From Aurantiacibacter marinus (lineage in GTDB: Bacteria; Pseudomonadota; Alphaproteobacteria; Sphingomonadales; Sphingomonadaceae): DNA of 64,000 bases. Under the pieces are notes generated by a model. That model was given only the letters and a program-made list of their open reading frames with translations. It made no database searches and had not been told where the DNA came from. Positions 35,019 through 44,039 of the stretch are shown here, in pieces. A program made the position numbers and the translations under genes. How positions within the stretch are numbered: position 1 is the stretch's first letter; the number at the start of each line of letters is the position of its first letter. The stretch spans positions 682,001-746,000 of the forward strand of contig NZ_LDCP01000001.1 of NCBI RefSeq assembly GCF_001021555.1, read 5' to 3'.

Positions 35019-36638
35019 ATGACCGAGCAGCGTCTCGAAAAGGCCCATTGCGATTGGTATGCGGACGAGGAAATCCTCGACACCACGATTGGCGGATTGC
35101 TGCGCGAACAAGCAGCTGCAAACGGAGACGCCGAGGCCCTGATCGAAGGCCTGCCCGATGGAACAAGCGGGCGGCGCTGGACCTACGCTGAATTGCTGGC
35201 CGATGTGGAGCGATTGGCGAAAGGCCTGGCAGCGCGTTTTCAGCCGGGTGAGAGAATTGCCGTATGGGGCCCAAATATCCCCGAGTGGGTGCTGGTTGAA
35301 TATGCCTGTGCGCTTGCCGGGCTGACGTTGGTGACGGTGAACCCGGCCTATCAAAAACGTGAACTGGATTACGTGCTGCGCCAATCGACGGCTGCTGCAC
35401 TGTTCCTCGTGAACGAATTCCGTGGCAATCCGATGGCTGCGATTGCGAAAGAGGTTGCCGCAGAAATTCCGCACCTGCGCGAAGTGGTCGACATGCTCGA
35501 CCATGATGCATTGTTCACCGATCCTATCGGCACTCTGCCGGGAGTCGACACCAATGATCCTGCGCAAATCCAGTATACGTCAGGCACTACGGGCTTCCCC
35601 AAGGGCGTCGTGCTGTCGCACCGCAACCTCACCAACAACGCCCGTATTTTTGCCAAATCCGGCAATCTGGGCGATCGCCAGTCTACCATCGGGCTGACGC
35701 CGCTGTTCCACACGATGGGGTGTTCGATGGGCGTGCTGGGAGCGTTGCAGACAGCATCGAGCTATTGTCCGCTCCCGTCCTTTGATCCGAATGCGGCGCT
35801 TGATCTGATCGCGCGCGAAAAGGTCACATGGACGCTGGCCGTGCCGACTATGGCGGTGGCAATGATTGCGATGCAGAAAGCCAACCCGCGCGATTTGTCG
35901 TCATTGAAGATGATCGGAATGGGCGGCGCTATGGTTTCACCTGACCTTGCCAAGGCGGCAGAGGCTGTGCTGGGTTCCAAATCACTTGTCGCTTATGGCC
36001 AGACCGAAAGCAGCCCGGTGATCACGAGCGCAAGGCCGAGCGATTCCATCGAAGACATCACTACGACCATTGGCCGCCCGGCACTTGGCTGCGAGGTCGG
36101 CATTTTCAACCCTGAGACCAATGAGATTGTGGCTTGCGACACGGTCGGTGAAATCCGCTCGCGCAGCTATGCGACCATGCTTGGCTACAATGACAATCCC
36201 GAAGCCACTGCCGAAGCGGTTGACGCTGAAGGTTGGCTTCACACAGGCGATCTTGGCACGATGGACGATCGCGGCTTTGTCCGGATCACGGGCAGGGTGC
36301 GCGACATGATTATTCGCGGCGGCGAAAACCTGTTTCCTGCCGAGATCGAGAATGTCCTGCTTGAACTGGACGAGGTGGCCGAATGCGCAGTCGTCGGAGT
36401 TCCGGATGAAGTGCTGGGAGAAGCGGTAGCCGCCTTTGTCCGCATGACAGATGGCGCAGTTTTTGACCCGGAAGCCCTGCGCGCGCATTGCCGTTCGCAA
36501 ATTGCGCCGCAGAAATGTCCTGCCCATTGGCAGCAGGTCAGCGAATGGCCGCTGACAGGATCGGGCAAGATCCAGAAGTTCAAACTGCGCGACCAGTGGA
36601 TCGCCGAACGCGTAGCGGAAACCGCTACCGGAGCCTGA
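35019..36638 (+). CDS. AMP-dependent acyl-CoA synthetase/ligase
   Basis: This 539-residue enzyme belongs to the ANL superfamily, which activates carboxylic acids as acyl-adenylates and then CoA thioesters. Motifs are IQYTSGTTGFPKGVVLSH (P-loop-like A3), YGQTESSPVIT (A5), WLHTGDLGTMDDRGF (A7), GRVRDMIIRGGENLFPAEIE (A8) and the catalytic Lys in GSGKIQKFKLR (A10). Length and motifs suggest a medium- or long-chain acid substrate. ATG 35019 is favoured by GGAG six bases upstream; ATG 35016 and a TTG at 34989 are alternatives. Confidence 0.93.
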   Translation: MTEQRLEKAHCDWYADEEILDTTIGGLLREQAAANGDAEALIEGLPDGTSGRRWTYAELLADVERLAKGLAARFQPGERIAVWGPNIPEWVLVEYACALAGLTLVTVNPAYQKRELDYVLRQSTAAALFLVNEFRGNPMAAIAKEVAAEIPHLREVVDMLDHDALFTDPIGTLPGVDTNDPAQIQYTSGTTGFPKGVVLSHRNLTNNARIFAKSGNLGDRQSTIGLTPLFHTMGCSMGVLGALQTASSYCPLPSFDPNAALDLIAREKVTWTLAVPTMAVAMIAMQKANPRDLSSLKMIGMGGAMVSPDLAKAAEAVLGSKSLVAYGQTESSPVITSARPSDSIEDITTTIGRPALGCEVGIFNPETNEIVACDTVGEIRSRSYATMLGYNDNPEATAEAVDAEGWLHTGDLGTMDDRGFVRITGRVRDMIIRGGENLFPAEIENVLLELDEVAECAVVGVPDEVLGEAVAAFVRMTDGAVFDPEALRAHCRSQIAPQKCPAHWQQVSEWPLTGSGKIQKFKLRDQWIAERVAETATGA

Positions 36639-36650
36639 TCAAGTGTGAAT

Positions 36651-36830
36651 TCAGTGGTCTGGCGGCCTGCGTAGTGCGCGTCTGCGCCGCCAGGCCCGCC
36701 AGCACCAGCTGCCTCCGAGAACCCCGCTACCGCACAAAAGACCGGCCAAGCCGAACGCGGCCAGTGCGCTGCCGATAGCGCCGAACAGCGCCATAAGGAT
36801 TTGCACGAAGAATTGAAGAATGGTCTGCAT
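36651..36830 (-). CDS. 59-residue Gly-rich membrane protein with Arg-rich tail
   Basis: This short frame begins MQTILQFFVQILMALFGA, continues with a Gly/Ala/Leu-rich hydrophobic stretch to about residue 43, and ends WRAWRRRRALRRPPDH. AAGGGGG lies four bases before the ATG, strong support for translation. Probably one or two inner-membrane helices with a basic cytoplasmic end. It is convergent with the acyl-CoA synthetase gene, ending 12 bases after its stop, and 62 bases downstream of fsa on the same strand. No family is recognised. Confidence 0.62.
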   Translation of the reverse strand: MQTILQFFVQILMALFGAIGSALAAFGLAGLLCGSGVLGGSWCWRAWRRRRALRRPPDH

Positions 36831-36892
36831 ACGCCCCCTTGCTCCGCGCTATTGGCACAGCCGGAGCGGGTGCAGGGTGACCGGGAAAAAGG

Positions 36893-37546
36893 TCAGAGGA
36901 TCGATTGCCCCGTCTTCGCCCAATCCGCCATGAAGCCGTCAATGCCCTTATCGGTCAGAACATGCTTTACCAGCGCGTGGATTACCTTGGGTGGGGCAGT
37001 CATCACGTCTGCGCCGATACGTGCGGCTTCCAGGACGTGGACCACATGGCGCACGCTGGCGACAAGGATTTCGGTCTCAAACGCGTAATTATCGTAGATC
37101 AGCCGGATGTCGCGGATCAGATCCATGCCGTCGGTGCCGTTGTCATCATGCCGGCCAACGAACGGCGACACGAATGTCGCACCGGCCTTGGCCGCGAGCA
37201 GTGCCTGATTGGCGGAAAAGCACAGCGTGACATTCACCATGGTGCCATCACGGCTCAGCGCATTACAAGTCTTCAGGCCGTCCATCGTCAGCGGCACTTT
37301 GATGCAGACATTGTCTGCGATCTTGCGCAGCACTTCGGCCTCTTTCATCATTGTTTCGTGATCCAGTGCTACGACTTCTGCGCTGACCGGCCCATCGACA
37401 ATGCCGCAGATTTCCTTGGTCACTTCCATGAAGTCACGGCCGGATTTTGCGATAAGCGACGGGTTGGTCGTCACTCCGTCCAGCAAACCCGTAGAGGCCA
37501 GCTCGCGAATGTCGTCAATTTCGGCAGTGTCGACGAAGAATTGCAT
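36893..37546 (-). CDS. fsa: Fructose-6-phosphate aldolase/transaldolase family
   Basis: This 217-residue TIM-barrel protein belongs to the short (TalC/FSA) transaldolase family. [30 protein letters not shown], the Schiff-base lysine in [14 protein letters not shown], and [12 protein letters not shown] are typical. Short family members act as transaldolases or fructose-6-phosphate aldolases; the family label does not decide between them. A 59-residue membrane gene follows on the same strand. Confidence 0.92.
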   Translation of the reverse strand: MQFFVDTAEIDDIRELASTGLLDGVTTNPSLIAKSGRDFMEVTKEICGIVDGPVSAEVVALDHETMMKEAEVLRKIADNVCIKVPLTMDGLKTCNALSRDGTMVNVTLCFSANQALLAAKAGATFVSPFVGRHDDNGTDGMDLIRDIRLIYDNYAFETEILVASVRHVVHVLEAARIGADVMTAPPKVIHALVKHVLTDKGIDGFMADWAKTGQSIL

Positions 37547-37679
37547 TGTCTGAGATTTCCTGTGCGGCTGGCTTTTCGTGTTTCGGCTATAGGCGCGGTT
37601 TACAGCCTACCGCCACAGGGCAGGCCAAGATTTCCTCTGCTGCGTCGCGCCTGAGGGCCGTTCGCGGTAAGATGAGCCA

Positions 37680-38621
37680 CTACGCCTTGGGTTCGGTAAA
37701 CCTGCCATGCTTTCGGTAACGTACCATCCAGCGTTCAAGGAACAGCGAAAGCGGCTTGGGATCAATGCCCAGCTTGGCAAGTTGCGGCGTGCCGGCAGAC
37801 GCCATGCTGCCAGTCTTTAACATAGCCAGCTGATCGCCATTAATTGGCGACAGCGGCAATGCGGCAAACACTTTTGCCAATGGATCAGGCATGGCGAAGA
37901 AAGTGCGCTTCCGGTCCTGACCTGCCGCAATCATCTCGTGAATTTCCATCATTGTCAGTGCGTCAGGTCCGGCAGCTTCAAAGATCTTGCCGCCATGCTT
38001 GGCCGGATCTTCAACCGCAGCAACCGCAGCGGCCGCGACATCGTCCACCCACACCAACTGGAATTTGGAATCTGCACCAAATACCGGCATCACCGGCATC
38101 ATCTTCACCATATCGGCAAACATCGGCACCAGCCCGGCTTCTTCGCCAAACACGACAGAGGGTCGGATGATGCTGGCCTTTGGGAAGGCTTCCAGAACCT
38201 GACGTTCACCATCGGCCTTGGTGCGATAGTAGCCGGTGTTTGCATCCAGAGACGCGCCGATCGCCGAGATGTAGACAAATCCTTTGGCGCCAGTTTCGGC
38301 CGCAACCCTCGCAGCATGGCCGGCGCTGTCTGCTTGCAGTGCCTGCTGGTTTCCATCGAATGTGCCGATAAGATAGACAACAGCGTCCGATCCCTCAACG
38401 CATGCCTCGATACTGCGCTTGTCCATCGCATTGCACCGGGCGAACTGGATTTGCCCCAGATTGGCCAGCGGCTTTAATGTGAATGCCTTTTCCGGCTCCC
38501 GCGCAGCAATGCGCACCCGGGCGCCACGCTCAAGCAGATCCTGCGCAAGATGTGTGCCGATGAAGCCGCTTCCGCCAATGAGTGTGACGAGCTTGCCTTC
38601 GAGCGAAGATGATTTGGCCAT
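37680..38621 (-). CDS. NDUFA9-like NAD(P)-binding protein (complex I accessory)
   Basis: This 313-residue atypical short-chain dehydrogenase has the Rossmann motif LVTLIGGSGFIGTHLAQDLL at residues 11-30 and FVYISAIGASLDANTGYYRTKADGE where the usual YxxxK appears. It resembles NDUFA9, an accessory subunit of respiratory complex I in alphaproteobacteria and mitochondria. ATG 38621 has AGGA upstream; a longer frame adds unrelated residues. The C-terminal part (MVRYRKHGRF) is basic. Confidence 0.87.
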   Translation of the reverse strand: MAKSSSLEGKLVTLIGGSGFIGTHLAQDLLERGARVRIAAREPEKAFTLKPLANLGQIQFARCNAMDKRSIEACVEGSDAVVYLIGTFDGNQQALQADSAGHAARVAAETGAKGFVYISAIGASLDANTGYYRTKADGERQVLEAFPKASIIRPSVVFGEEAGLVPMFADMVKMMPVMPVFGADSKFQLVWVDDVAAAAVAAVEDPAKHGGKIFEAAGPDALTMMEIHEMIAAGQDRKRTFFAMPDPLAKVFAALPLSPINGDQLAMLKTGSMASAGTPQLAKLGIDPKPLSLFLERWMVRYRKHGRFTEPKA

Positions 38622-38854
38622 TGGGTCCTGCCTTGGCAAATTGGAACGATGAGCTTTGCGTAGCCCTATGCACAGGAGGGCCGCGGCGGGCAATGCTGCG
38701 ATTACGCATGAATCGCATTAGCCGTTCTCCAAACGCAACCTGCCAAGCGGAAATTCGTGTCGCAAAGCCAAGAGCCGCGTTGACTCGCAGCCCGCCCTGT
38801 CCTAACTGCGCGCCCCTACCCGCAGTCGGATCAAGACGACCGAACTGCTCCGGT

Positions 38855-38941
38855 GCCCAGATGGCGGAATTGGTAGACGCACCAGCTTCAGGTGCTGGCG
38901 CTCGCAAGGGCGTGGAGGTTCGAGTCCTCTTCTGGGCACCA
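38855..38941 (+). tRNA. tRNA-Leu (anticodon CAG)
   Basis: This 87-base gene has acceptor GCCCAGA/TCTGGGC, anticodon stem CCAGC/GCTGG around TTCAGGT giving CAG at 38889-38891, a long variable arm and GTTCGAGTC in the T-arm, with ACCA encoded at the end. Its 3' end is the integration site of the island that follows, and the insertion leaves the gene intact. Confidence 0.97.
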
Positions 38942-38942
38942 T
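38919..38942 (+). repeat. attL-like repeat within tRNA-Leu
   Basis: TTCGAGTCCTCTTCTGGGCACCAT covers the T-arm and acceptor 3' end of tRNA-Leu. It recurs at 54061-54083 with one G missing. Confidence 0.85.
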
Positions 38943-39053
38943 TTTATTGTTCGTCAATGTTCGCGAACGGTTGAGAAACTCACGGAAATCTGGGATAAAT
39001 TGCTCCGAAGCGTTCGGGAGCATTCGCGCATGTTCGTTGAAAATCGCCTGATT

Positions 39054-39064
39054 CTGGGGGCATC
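39054..39064 (+). repeat. CTGGGGGCATC repeat, left end
   Basis: This 11-bp sequence is repeated exactly at 53986-53996 near the right end in the same orientation, and a second GGGGGCAT follows at about 39070. The copies lie 112 and 65 bases from the att repeats and may be integrase arm sites. Confidence 0.55.
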
Positions 39065-39118
39065 GGAGGGGGCATGTTCCCCCAATTGCTCGTTTTTGGT
39101 GAAACTTGGTGCCCCCAG

Positions 39119-40312
39119 ATGCCTCTAAAAGACATCGAAATCAAAGCGATGAAGCCGCGCGAGAAGAACTACCGCAAGGCGGACGGTGGTGGCCTCTACA
39201 TCGAAGTCTTCCCAAACGGCTCAAAACTGTGGCGTTGGAAGTTCCGCGTTGCAGGGAAGGAAAAGCGGTTGGCGCTGGGGGCATACCCGGCAGTCTCGCT
39301 CAAAGATGCGCGCGCCAAGCGCGACGAAGAGAAGGCCAAGCTGTCCCATGGTCTCGATCCAGCACTTGAGCGCAAACGCGGTAAAGTGGCGGCAAAGATT
39401 AGCGCAGCTAACACTTTCAGTTCGGTCGCCCGTGAATACATTGAAAGGAAGATGGTCGCCGAGGCACGCGCGAAAACAACCATCAGCAAAGCGCATTGGT
39501 TTCTTGAGCAGCTGGAGCCTGCCATTGGTAACATGCCAATCGCAGAGGTCGATCAGCAAATGCTGCTAGCGGCTCTCATGCGAGTGCAGATGCGCGGGCG
39601 CTTTGAAACGGCCAAGAAGTGCCGATCCTTCGCTAGTCGTGTTTTCCGATACGCAGCGGCGACCGGGCGATGCAGTTCAGATCCTGCCCACCTGCTCAAA
39701 GGCGCGCTGACCACTCCCAAGGCCAAGCACTATGCTGCAATCCTCGAACCAACCAAGCTGGGCGAGCTTCTGCGCGCCATCGAGGTGTTCTCCGGCGGCC
39801 CCGTAACCAAGGCGGCTCTGCAAATTGCTCCACATGTGTTCGTAAGACCGGGCGAATTGCGTCACGCCGAATGGTCGGAGTTCGACTTTGAAGCAGGCAT
39901 CTGGAATTTGCCCGCAGGAAAAATGAAAGCGCGGCGACCTCATTCGGTGCCGTTGTCGGATCAGGTCAAGCACATGCTCCTAGAACTGCGCGAATTTACC
40001 GGCTCCGGTAAATATGTGTTTCCCTCAGCCTATGGGCACTCGCGCCCGATGAGTGAGAATACCTTGAACGCCTCGTTCAGGCGAATGGGTTTCGATAAAG
40101 ACGAAGTTACCGCACATGGGTTGCGCGCCACGGCCTCGACGCTGCTCAATCAAAGCGGGCTCTGGAACCCCGACGCGATCGAGCGCGCTCTCGCCCATGG
40201 CGAGAGCAATGCAACACGCGGCGCCTACCATCGCGGGCTATATTGGGATGAGCGTGTCCGCATGGCGCAGTGGTGGAGCGACTATTTAGATGAACGTCGG
40301 AACGTCCGATAA
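39119..40312 (+). CDS. int: Tyrosine site-specific integrase (P4-like)
   Basis: This 397-residue integrase would insert and excise the island at tRNA-Leu. An N-terminal arm-binding domain (KPREKNYRKADGGGLYIEVF, then RLALGAYPAVSLKDARAKRD) precedes a core-binding domain and the catalytic domain. The active set is complete: R243 (VRPGELR), H333 and R336 (HGLRA), H360 (AHGESN) and nucleophile Y370 (GAYHRG). It starts 178 bases from the tRNA, the expected place. Its stop directly abuts the stop of the convergent HNH gene. Confidence 0.95.
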   Translation: MPLKDIEIKAMKPREKNYRKADGGGLYIEVFPNGSKLWRWKFRVAGKEKRLALGAYPAVSLKDARAKRDEEKAKLSHGLDPALERKRGKVAAKISAANTFSSVAREYIERKMVAEARAKTTISKAHWFLEQLEPAIGNMPIAEVDQQMLLAALMRVQMRGRFETAKKCRSFASRVFRYAAATGRCSSDPAHLLKGALTTPKAKHYAAILEPTKLGELLRAIEVFSGGPVTKAALQIAPHVFVRPGELRHAEWSEFDFEAGIWNLPAGKMKARRPHSVPLSDQVKHMLLELREFTGSGKYVFPSAYGHSRPMSENTLNASFRRMGFDKDEVTAHGLRATASTLLNQSGLWNPDAIERALAHGESNATRGAYHRGLYWDERVRMAQWWSDYLDERRNVR

Positions 40313-41176
40313 TCAGTGGGGATGTGAACAGAACCATTCATCGCTAGCGAGACACGAGAACATTACTCTACGCCAGTTGTTCACGGGCAGACTCATATTG
40401 ACGCTCTTTTCCCGGAGATATTCGGCATACTCTACGGGACTGAAATCTCGAAGCGTGGTTCTACGGGTATCGATAGTTTCGGAAAGGTCCGCTCCGGCTT
40501 CAACGCCAAAACGTTCGGCCAAGTCATACTCTAGAAAATGAGCGGCAACGCGGCTCTTTTCTGCCGGAGACCAGTAATCCGGGGGTGAGATGTAATATTC
40601 GATAACAGGAGGTCCGCTTGGGATCACTCGTGCGGCAACCCATTGCTCATCGAAAAATTTTTCGTCGTCGAAATAAGGGTGAAGAGTCTGCCCATCGAGT
40701 GTTGCCGAAAAGGCGTCCAGCTTCTCTGTGTTGCAATCGCGGCAGCATGGGATCAAGTTTCCCGGCATCACGGAATAGAGCGGAAAATTAGCCTTCGGAA
40801 TATAGTGATCGAGTGTGCGGACGTGGCCGATATCACCACAAAGCGGGCACTTTCCATTGGCCGTTAGCTTGAGCCGGTCGTAAAGTTGCCGCGCAGGCTT
40901 TCCCTTCGGCACAAAGTACTGAGTGTATAGTTTTGTAAGAGCCGATTTTCGCAAGTTGCCATAAACCACTAGATCGCCGTCATCGCTCGCGATGCGGGGC
41001 AGGCTATAAAGCATCGCAGTTTGCGCACTCGCTTGAAACTCAGTCTCGATCGCGACATCATTTGGATCGGCGAACTGCGCCTGATAGTTTGCCCGAACGG
41101 TCGCGTCCCCGACTCCGCTAATGGCTTCGGAAAGGGCTGTGCGAAAATCTATAAGAGGCGAGGGCAAACGACGCAT
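40313..41176 (-). CDS. HNH endonuclease, Septu PtuB-like
   Basis: This 287-residue protein has an HNH nuclease core: zinc cysteines C110/C113 (CPLC) and C145/C148 (CRDC), catalytic LDHYIPK with H124, and N140 and N149 (GNLIPCCRDCN). The DH-x-PK spacing is typical of PtuB-like HNH proteins. The start is three bases after the ATPase stop on the same strand, so they are one operon. With the ATPase it resembles the Septu anti-phage system, where PtuB is the nuclease effector. This is assigned by architecture, not by alignment. Confidence 0.82.
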   Translation of the reverse strand: MRRLPSPLIDFRTALSEAISGVGDATVRANYQAQFADPNDVAIETEFQASAQTAMLYSLPRIASDDGDLVVYGNLRKSALTKLYTQYFVPKGKPARQLYDRLKLTANGKCPLCGDIGHVRTLDHYIPKANFPLYSVMPGNLIPCCRDCNTEKLDAFSATLDGQTLHPYFDDEKFFDEQWVAARVIPSGPPVIEYYISPPDYWSPAEKSRVAAHFLEYDLAERFGVEAGADLSETIDTRRTTLRDFSPVEYAEYLREKSVNMSLPVNNWRRVMFSCLASDEWFCSHPH

Positions 41177-41179
41177 GAT

Positions 41180-42715
41180 CTACGGTTTGCCTCGACCACG
41201 CATCAGTGACCGAAGAATGGCGCGGCCTTCAAAGCCAACTTGCTGCCCAAATGCAGCGAGGGCTTGCTCGTATGTCGGGGCTTGTTCAGCCTCTTTTGCG
41301 AGCAGGGCATTGAAACCCGATTTAGCTACCTCAAGTCCAAAGACATCGCGCGTTAGAAGGCCGACATTCTCGCCGAATGTTTCGTTCTCCGGGCGCGAAG
41401 AGGACGAAGCTAGCCCGATACGCATGATCTTCCATACACAGGATTTTGGGATTTCCTGAAGGACTACCGGCGAGTGTGTCGCAATGATGGCAACCGCATT
41501 GCGATCGTAAAGCAACTCGCTCAGACTTCGAATCAAGGCTGACAAAAGCGGCGGATGCAGATGGCTCTCCGGCTCGTCAAAAAGAACTAGCGTCTTTTCT
41601 TCAAGGCGTGCGACCAGTTTGGTGATCGTTAGAAGCACAATCGCATGACCAGAACTCATCCGCTTTTGTAGCGAGAGGGCTGCCTCTTTCCTCGCGTCGT
41701 CCTCTAGACCGCTCAGACTTGCAAGATTCATTTCGGCAAAGTTATCGTCGCTCTCTAGCGTCTGGATCGCAGCCAACCAGCGCCGCCGTTTCCCCGCTTC
41801 GCTAAGGCAGATGTCCAAGCTCTCGACAAACTCAATATATAGATCATTGAGCGATTTGAGGATCGCGCCGTCCTCATCTGCATAGCTCTTTAGCCCAATA
41901 TAGAAGTAACACGTCCCCTTAGTCGGATCGTGCTGTTCTTCAGGCGGGTTGAATGGATCGAAAGCGCTGAAGGAAATCGATACAACACTGCTAAAATAGC
42001 CTGGACCGATTGGTTCGAACTGCAGTCCCCAAGCGTCTTCAGATTCGAAACGTGCACCTTCATTTGCCTCGGTTGCGATCGACCTCGTCATCGCGTTGAG
42101 CAATGTTGTTTTGCCGACACCATTGCGACCTATAAGGGCATGAACGTTGGTGCTCGGTTTCGAATGGGCCGATACTTTGAATGATAGCTGATATCCAGCT
42201 CGCTTCGGGCGCGGGTCGAGCGTGAAGCGAAAATCGTAGTCAGTTACCGGCGCGTGGCCTGCAAGAACGCGTCGAAACTGGCCTTCGAGCGAAGTTATGC
42301 TCAAAGATCGCAAATGTGCGGTCTTAAATACATTCTCTTTTGCTGCAATTTCAAGCCTGGCCGCGTCAAACACTACATCGCGAAGACCGGTTAGAAATGC
42401 CTTTCTATATTGGTCTGAAAATCCGTCTCGAAGCTTCACATAATATTCAACTTCGGTCCCTGCTGAGAAATAGTTTTCAGGCAACTGCGAGAATGAATCC
42501 CTTATCGTTGAATATGTTGCAACAGATTCAGTTTGCCCTGCGAAGCCTATTTTGACATTGCCGAGCTCATGAGGAATGCCTTGTTCGTCGAAAGCTAAAA
42601 CATCGAACATTGTGATGAAGGAATAGTCGTTCCACTGATCTATCCGAAGGAAAACGGCGTTTCGCGCGCTCGATGGCGTTGAGACGTTCCTTGGAATGAC
42701 ATGAAAACTTAGCAC
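41180..42715 (-). CDS. AAA/ABC-type ATPase, Septu PtuA-like
   Basis: This 511-residue ATPase has Walker A GRNGVGKT at residues 196-203, a signature-like SSGHAIVL (354-361), Walker B LVLFDEPESHLHP (376-388) and a later IIATHSPVVLQEI, placing it in the OLD/RecF-like AAA_21 class. The N-terminal ~190 residues are beta-rich and unfamiliar. It is the first gene of an operon with the HNH protein and points toward the integrase. In Septu, PtuA is the ATP-binding sensor. The N-terminus before Walker A is longer than I would expect, so a Septu-related variant is possible. Confidence 0.82.
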   Translation of the reverse strand: MLSFHVIPRNVSTPSSARNAVFLRIDQWNDYSFITMFDVLAFDEQGIPHELGNVKIGFAGQTESVATYSTIRDSFSQLPENYFSAGTEVEYYVKLRDGFSDQYRKAFLTGLRDVVFDAARLEIAAKENVFKTAHLRSLSITSLEGQFRRVLAGHAPVTDYDFRFTLDPRPKRAGYQLSFKVSAHSKPSTNVHALIGRNGVGKTTLLNAMTRSIATEANEGARFESEDAWGLQFEPIGPGYFSSVVSISFSAFDPFNPPEEQHDPTKGTCYFYIGLKSYADEDGAILKSLNDLYIEFVESLDICLSEAGKRRRWLAAIQTLESDDNFAEMNLASLSGLEDDARKEAALSLQKRMSSGHAIVLLTITKLVARLEEKTLVLFDEPESHLHPPLLSALIRSLSELLYDRNAVAIIATHSPVVLQEIPKSCVWKIMRIGLASSSSRPENETFGENVGLLTRDVFGLEVAKSGFNALLAKEAEQAPTYEQALAAFGQQVGFEGRAILRSLMRGRGKP

Positions 42716-42887
42716 AAATCAGCCTTCTTGGCGTTACAGCTTGTTGGATGCCACCGCGTTTTCGGAATCGCTGCATTCCAGCATAGCGGTATCAATTGAA
42801 GTTGGATTAACAGACGCCTTGCGACAATAATGGCCTTCACGATTGCCGGCCTTCTCGTCAATGGCTTTTCACTCTATTCGCAGACAC

Positions 42888-43562
42888 ATGAGCGACCTTG
42901 AAAGCAGATGGATTTCGCCCGCCGATGCCCTTGCCATCATGACACGCGCCTACGCTTCGGCGATGGAAGTGGATATTGCAGAGGCTAGGAAGCGCTCGCA
43001 GGCGTCGATTTTTCGGTATCTTGCTGCCGGACATTGGCCGGCGCGAGCCGGGGCCTATCATTGCGAATTCAGGCCCGTCACGGGAGGAGGGCAGAAGATA
43101 GACAAGGTTCCCAATGACGAAAATGATGAGAGGATCATCCCAAAGGATTATTGGCAGATCATCGTAAAGTCAGGCGCAAACATGAGTGCAAATTGGCATC
43201 TAGGGGAATTTGATCTCCCGCCTTTTGAGGATGACGCAGGCACCTACTCAGGCTTTGCAAAGAACGTAGAATTCGATCGGTCGTATCTTCCTGAGCAATC
43301 TTCAACTGCCGTGTTCAGGGATGAAGCTGAAGGAACGGGAGACCCCGGCAGAACTGAAAAGGGCTTCACACTCTATATGGCTGAGTTTGACCGGCGTAAG
43401 CAACGTGGCGACACACTCCCCACTTTGAGTGAAGAGGCTGCTGCCTTGTTGGCATGGTTTTTGAACCAGCATCCGGGGCGACAAGCGCCAACCACAAAAA
43501 CCATAACGAACCGGATTCGCATCGCCTACAACGCTTGGAGGGCTGCACCCGAAATAAAATGA
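42888..43562 (+). CDS. Unknown island protein
   Basis: This 224-residue protein has no recognised domain. It begins MSDLESRWISPADALAIM, has RSQASIFRYLAAGHWPARA, and a C-terminal helical part (PTLSEEAAALLAWFLNQHPGRQAPTTKTITNRIR) with a possible helix-turn-helix near TTKTITNRIRIAYNAW. No signal or membrane segment is present. ATG 42888 is chosen over 42843, neither with a clear ribosome-binding site. It lies between the defence pair and the excisionase-like gene, so a regulatory role in the element is possible. Confidence 0.6.
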   Translation: MSDLESRWISPADALAIMTRAYASAMEVDIAEARKRSQASIFRYLAAGHWPARAGAYHCEFRPVTGGGQKIDKVPNDENDERIIPKDYWQIIVKSGANMSANWHLGEFDLPPFEDDAGTYSGFAKNVEFDRSYLPEQSSTAVFRDEAEGTGDPGRTEKGFTLYMAEFDRRKQRGDTLPTLSEEAAALLAWFLNQHPGRQAPTTKTITNRIRIAYNAWRAAPEIK

Positions 43563-43665
43563 TAGAGCCTATTTCGGGTGCGTATTTCGGGCGCCTCGTT
43601 CCCTCTATCTGCTCGTCCCCGTAGCGTCCGGACAATCCGTCCGCGACCCCGTGGGAGCGAAGCCG

Positions 43666-43854
43666 ATGATATTTCCCCATTCTGAAACACCCCCGCTGGG
43701 CTATTCCATTAGGGAAGCCTGCCGCATCTCGAGTTTGGGCCGGACAACGATCTATGGCCACATTGCCGCAGGGCGCCTGAAAGTGACGCGAGTTGGTCGG
43801 CGCACCATCGTTTCTGCCGAAAGTCTCCGTGTATTGATCGAAGGGGGCGCGTGA
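43666..43854 (+). CDS. AlpA/excisionase-like helix-turn-helix protein
   Basis: This 62-residue protein has the MerR-like winged helix used by AlpA and excisionases: YSIREACRISSLGRTTIYGHIAAGRLKVTRVGRRTIV, in which the turn and the G-R-L-K wing are clear. GGGAG is eight bases before ATG 43666. Such proteins direct excision or activate integrase genes in satellites. It is 185 bases before the primase gene. Confidence 0.85.
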   Translation: MIFPHSETPPLGYSIREACRISSLGRTTIYGHIAAGRLKVTRVGRRTIVSAESLRVLIEGGA

Positions 43855-44039
43855 ACCATGCGCCTAAATATGCTCATGCCCGGCTGGGAGCGGGTCGCTC
43901 GTAAAACATCCTGCATTCGCCCCGGAAACCGCCCTGTGAACGCGTTGAGGTGCGATCGGGGAGAGTTGCCCCGTCGTGATATCTCCGTGCGGATTCCCCT
44001 GTGCAAATCGGGTAGCTATATTCAGGAGGAACCTTCAAC

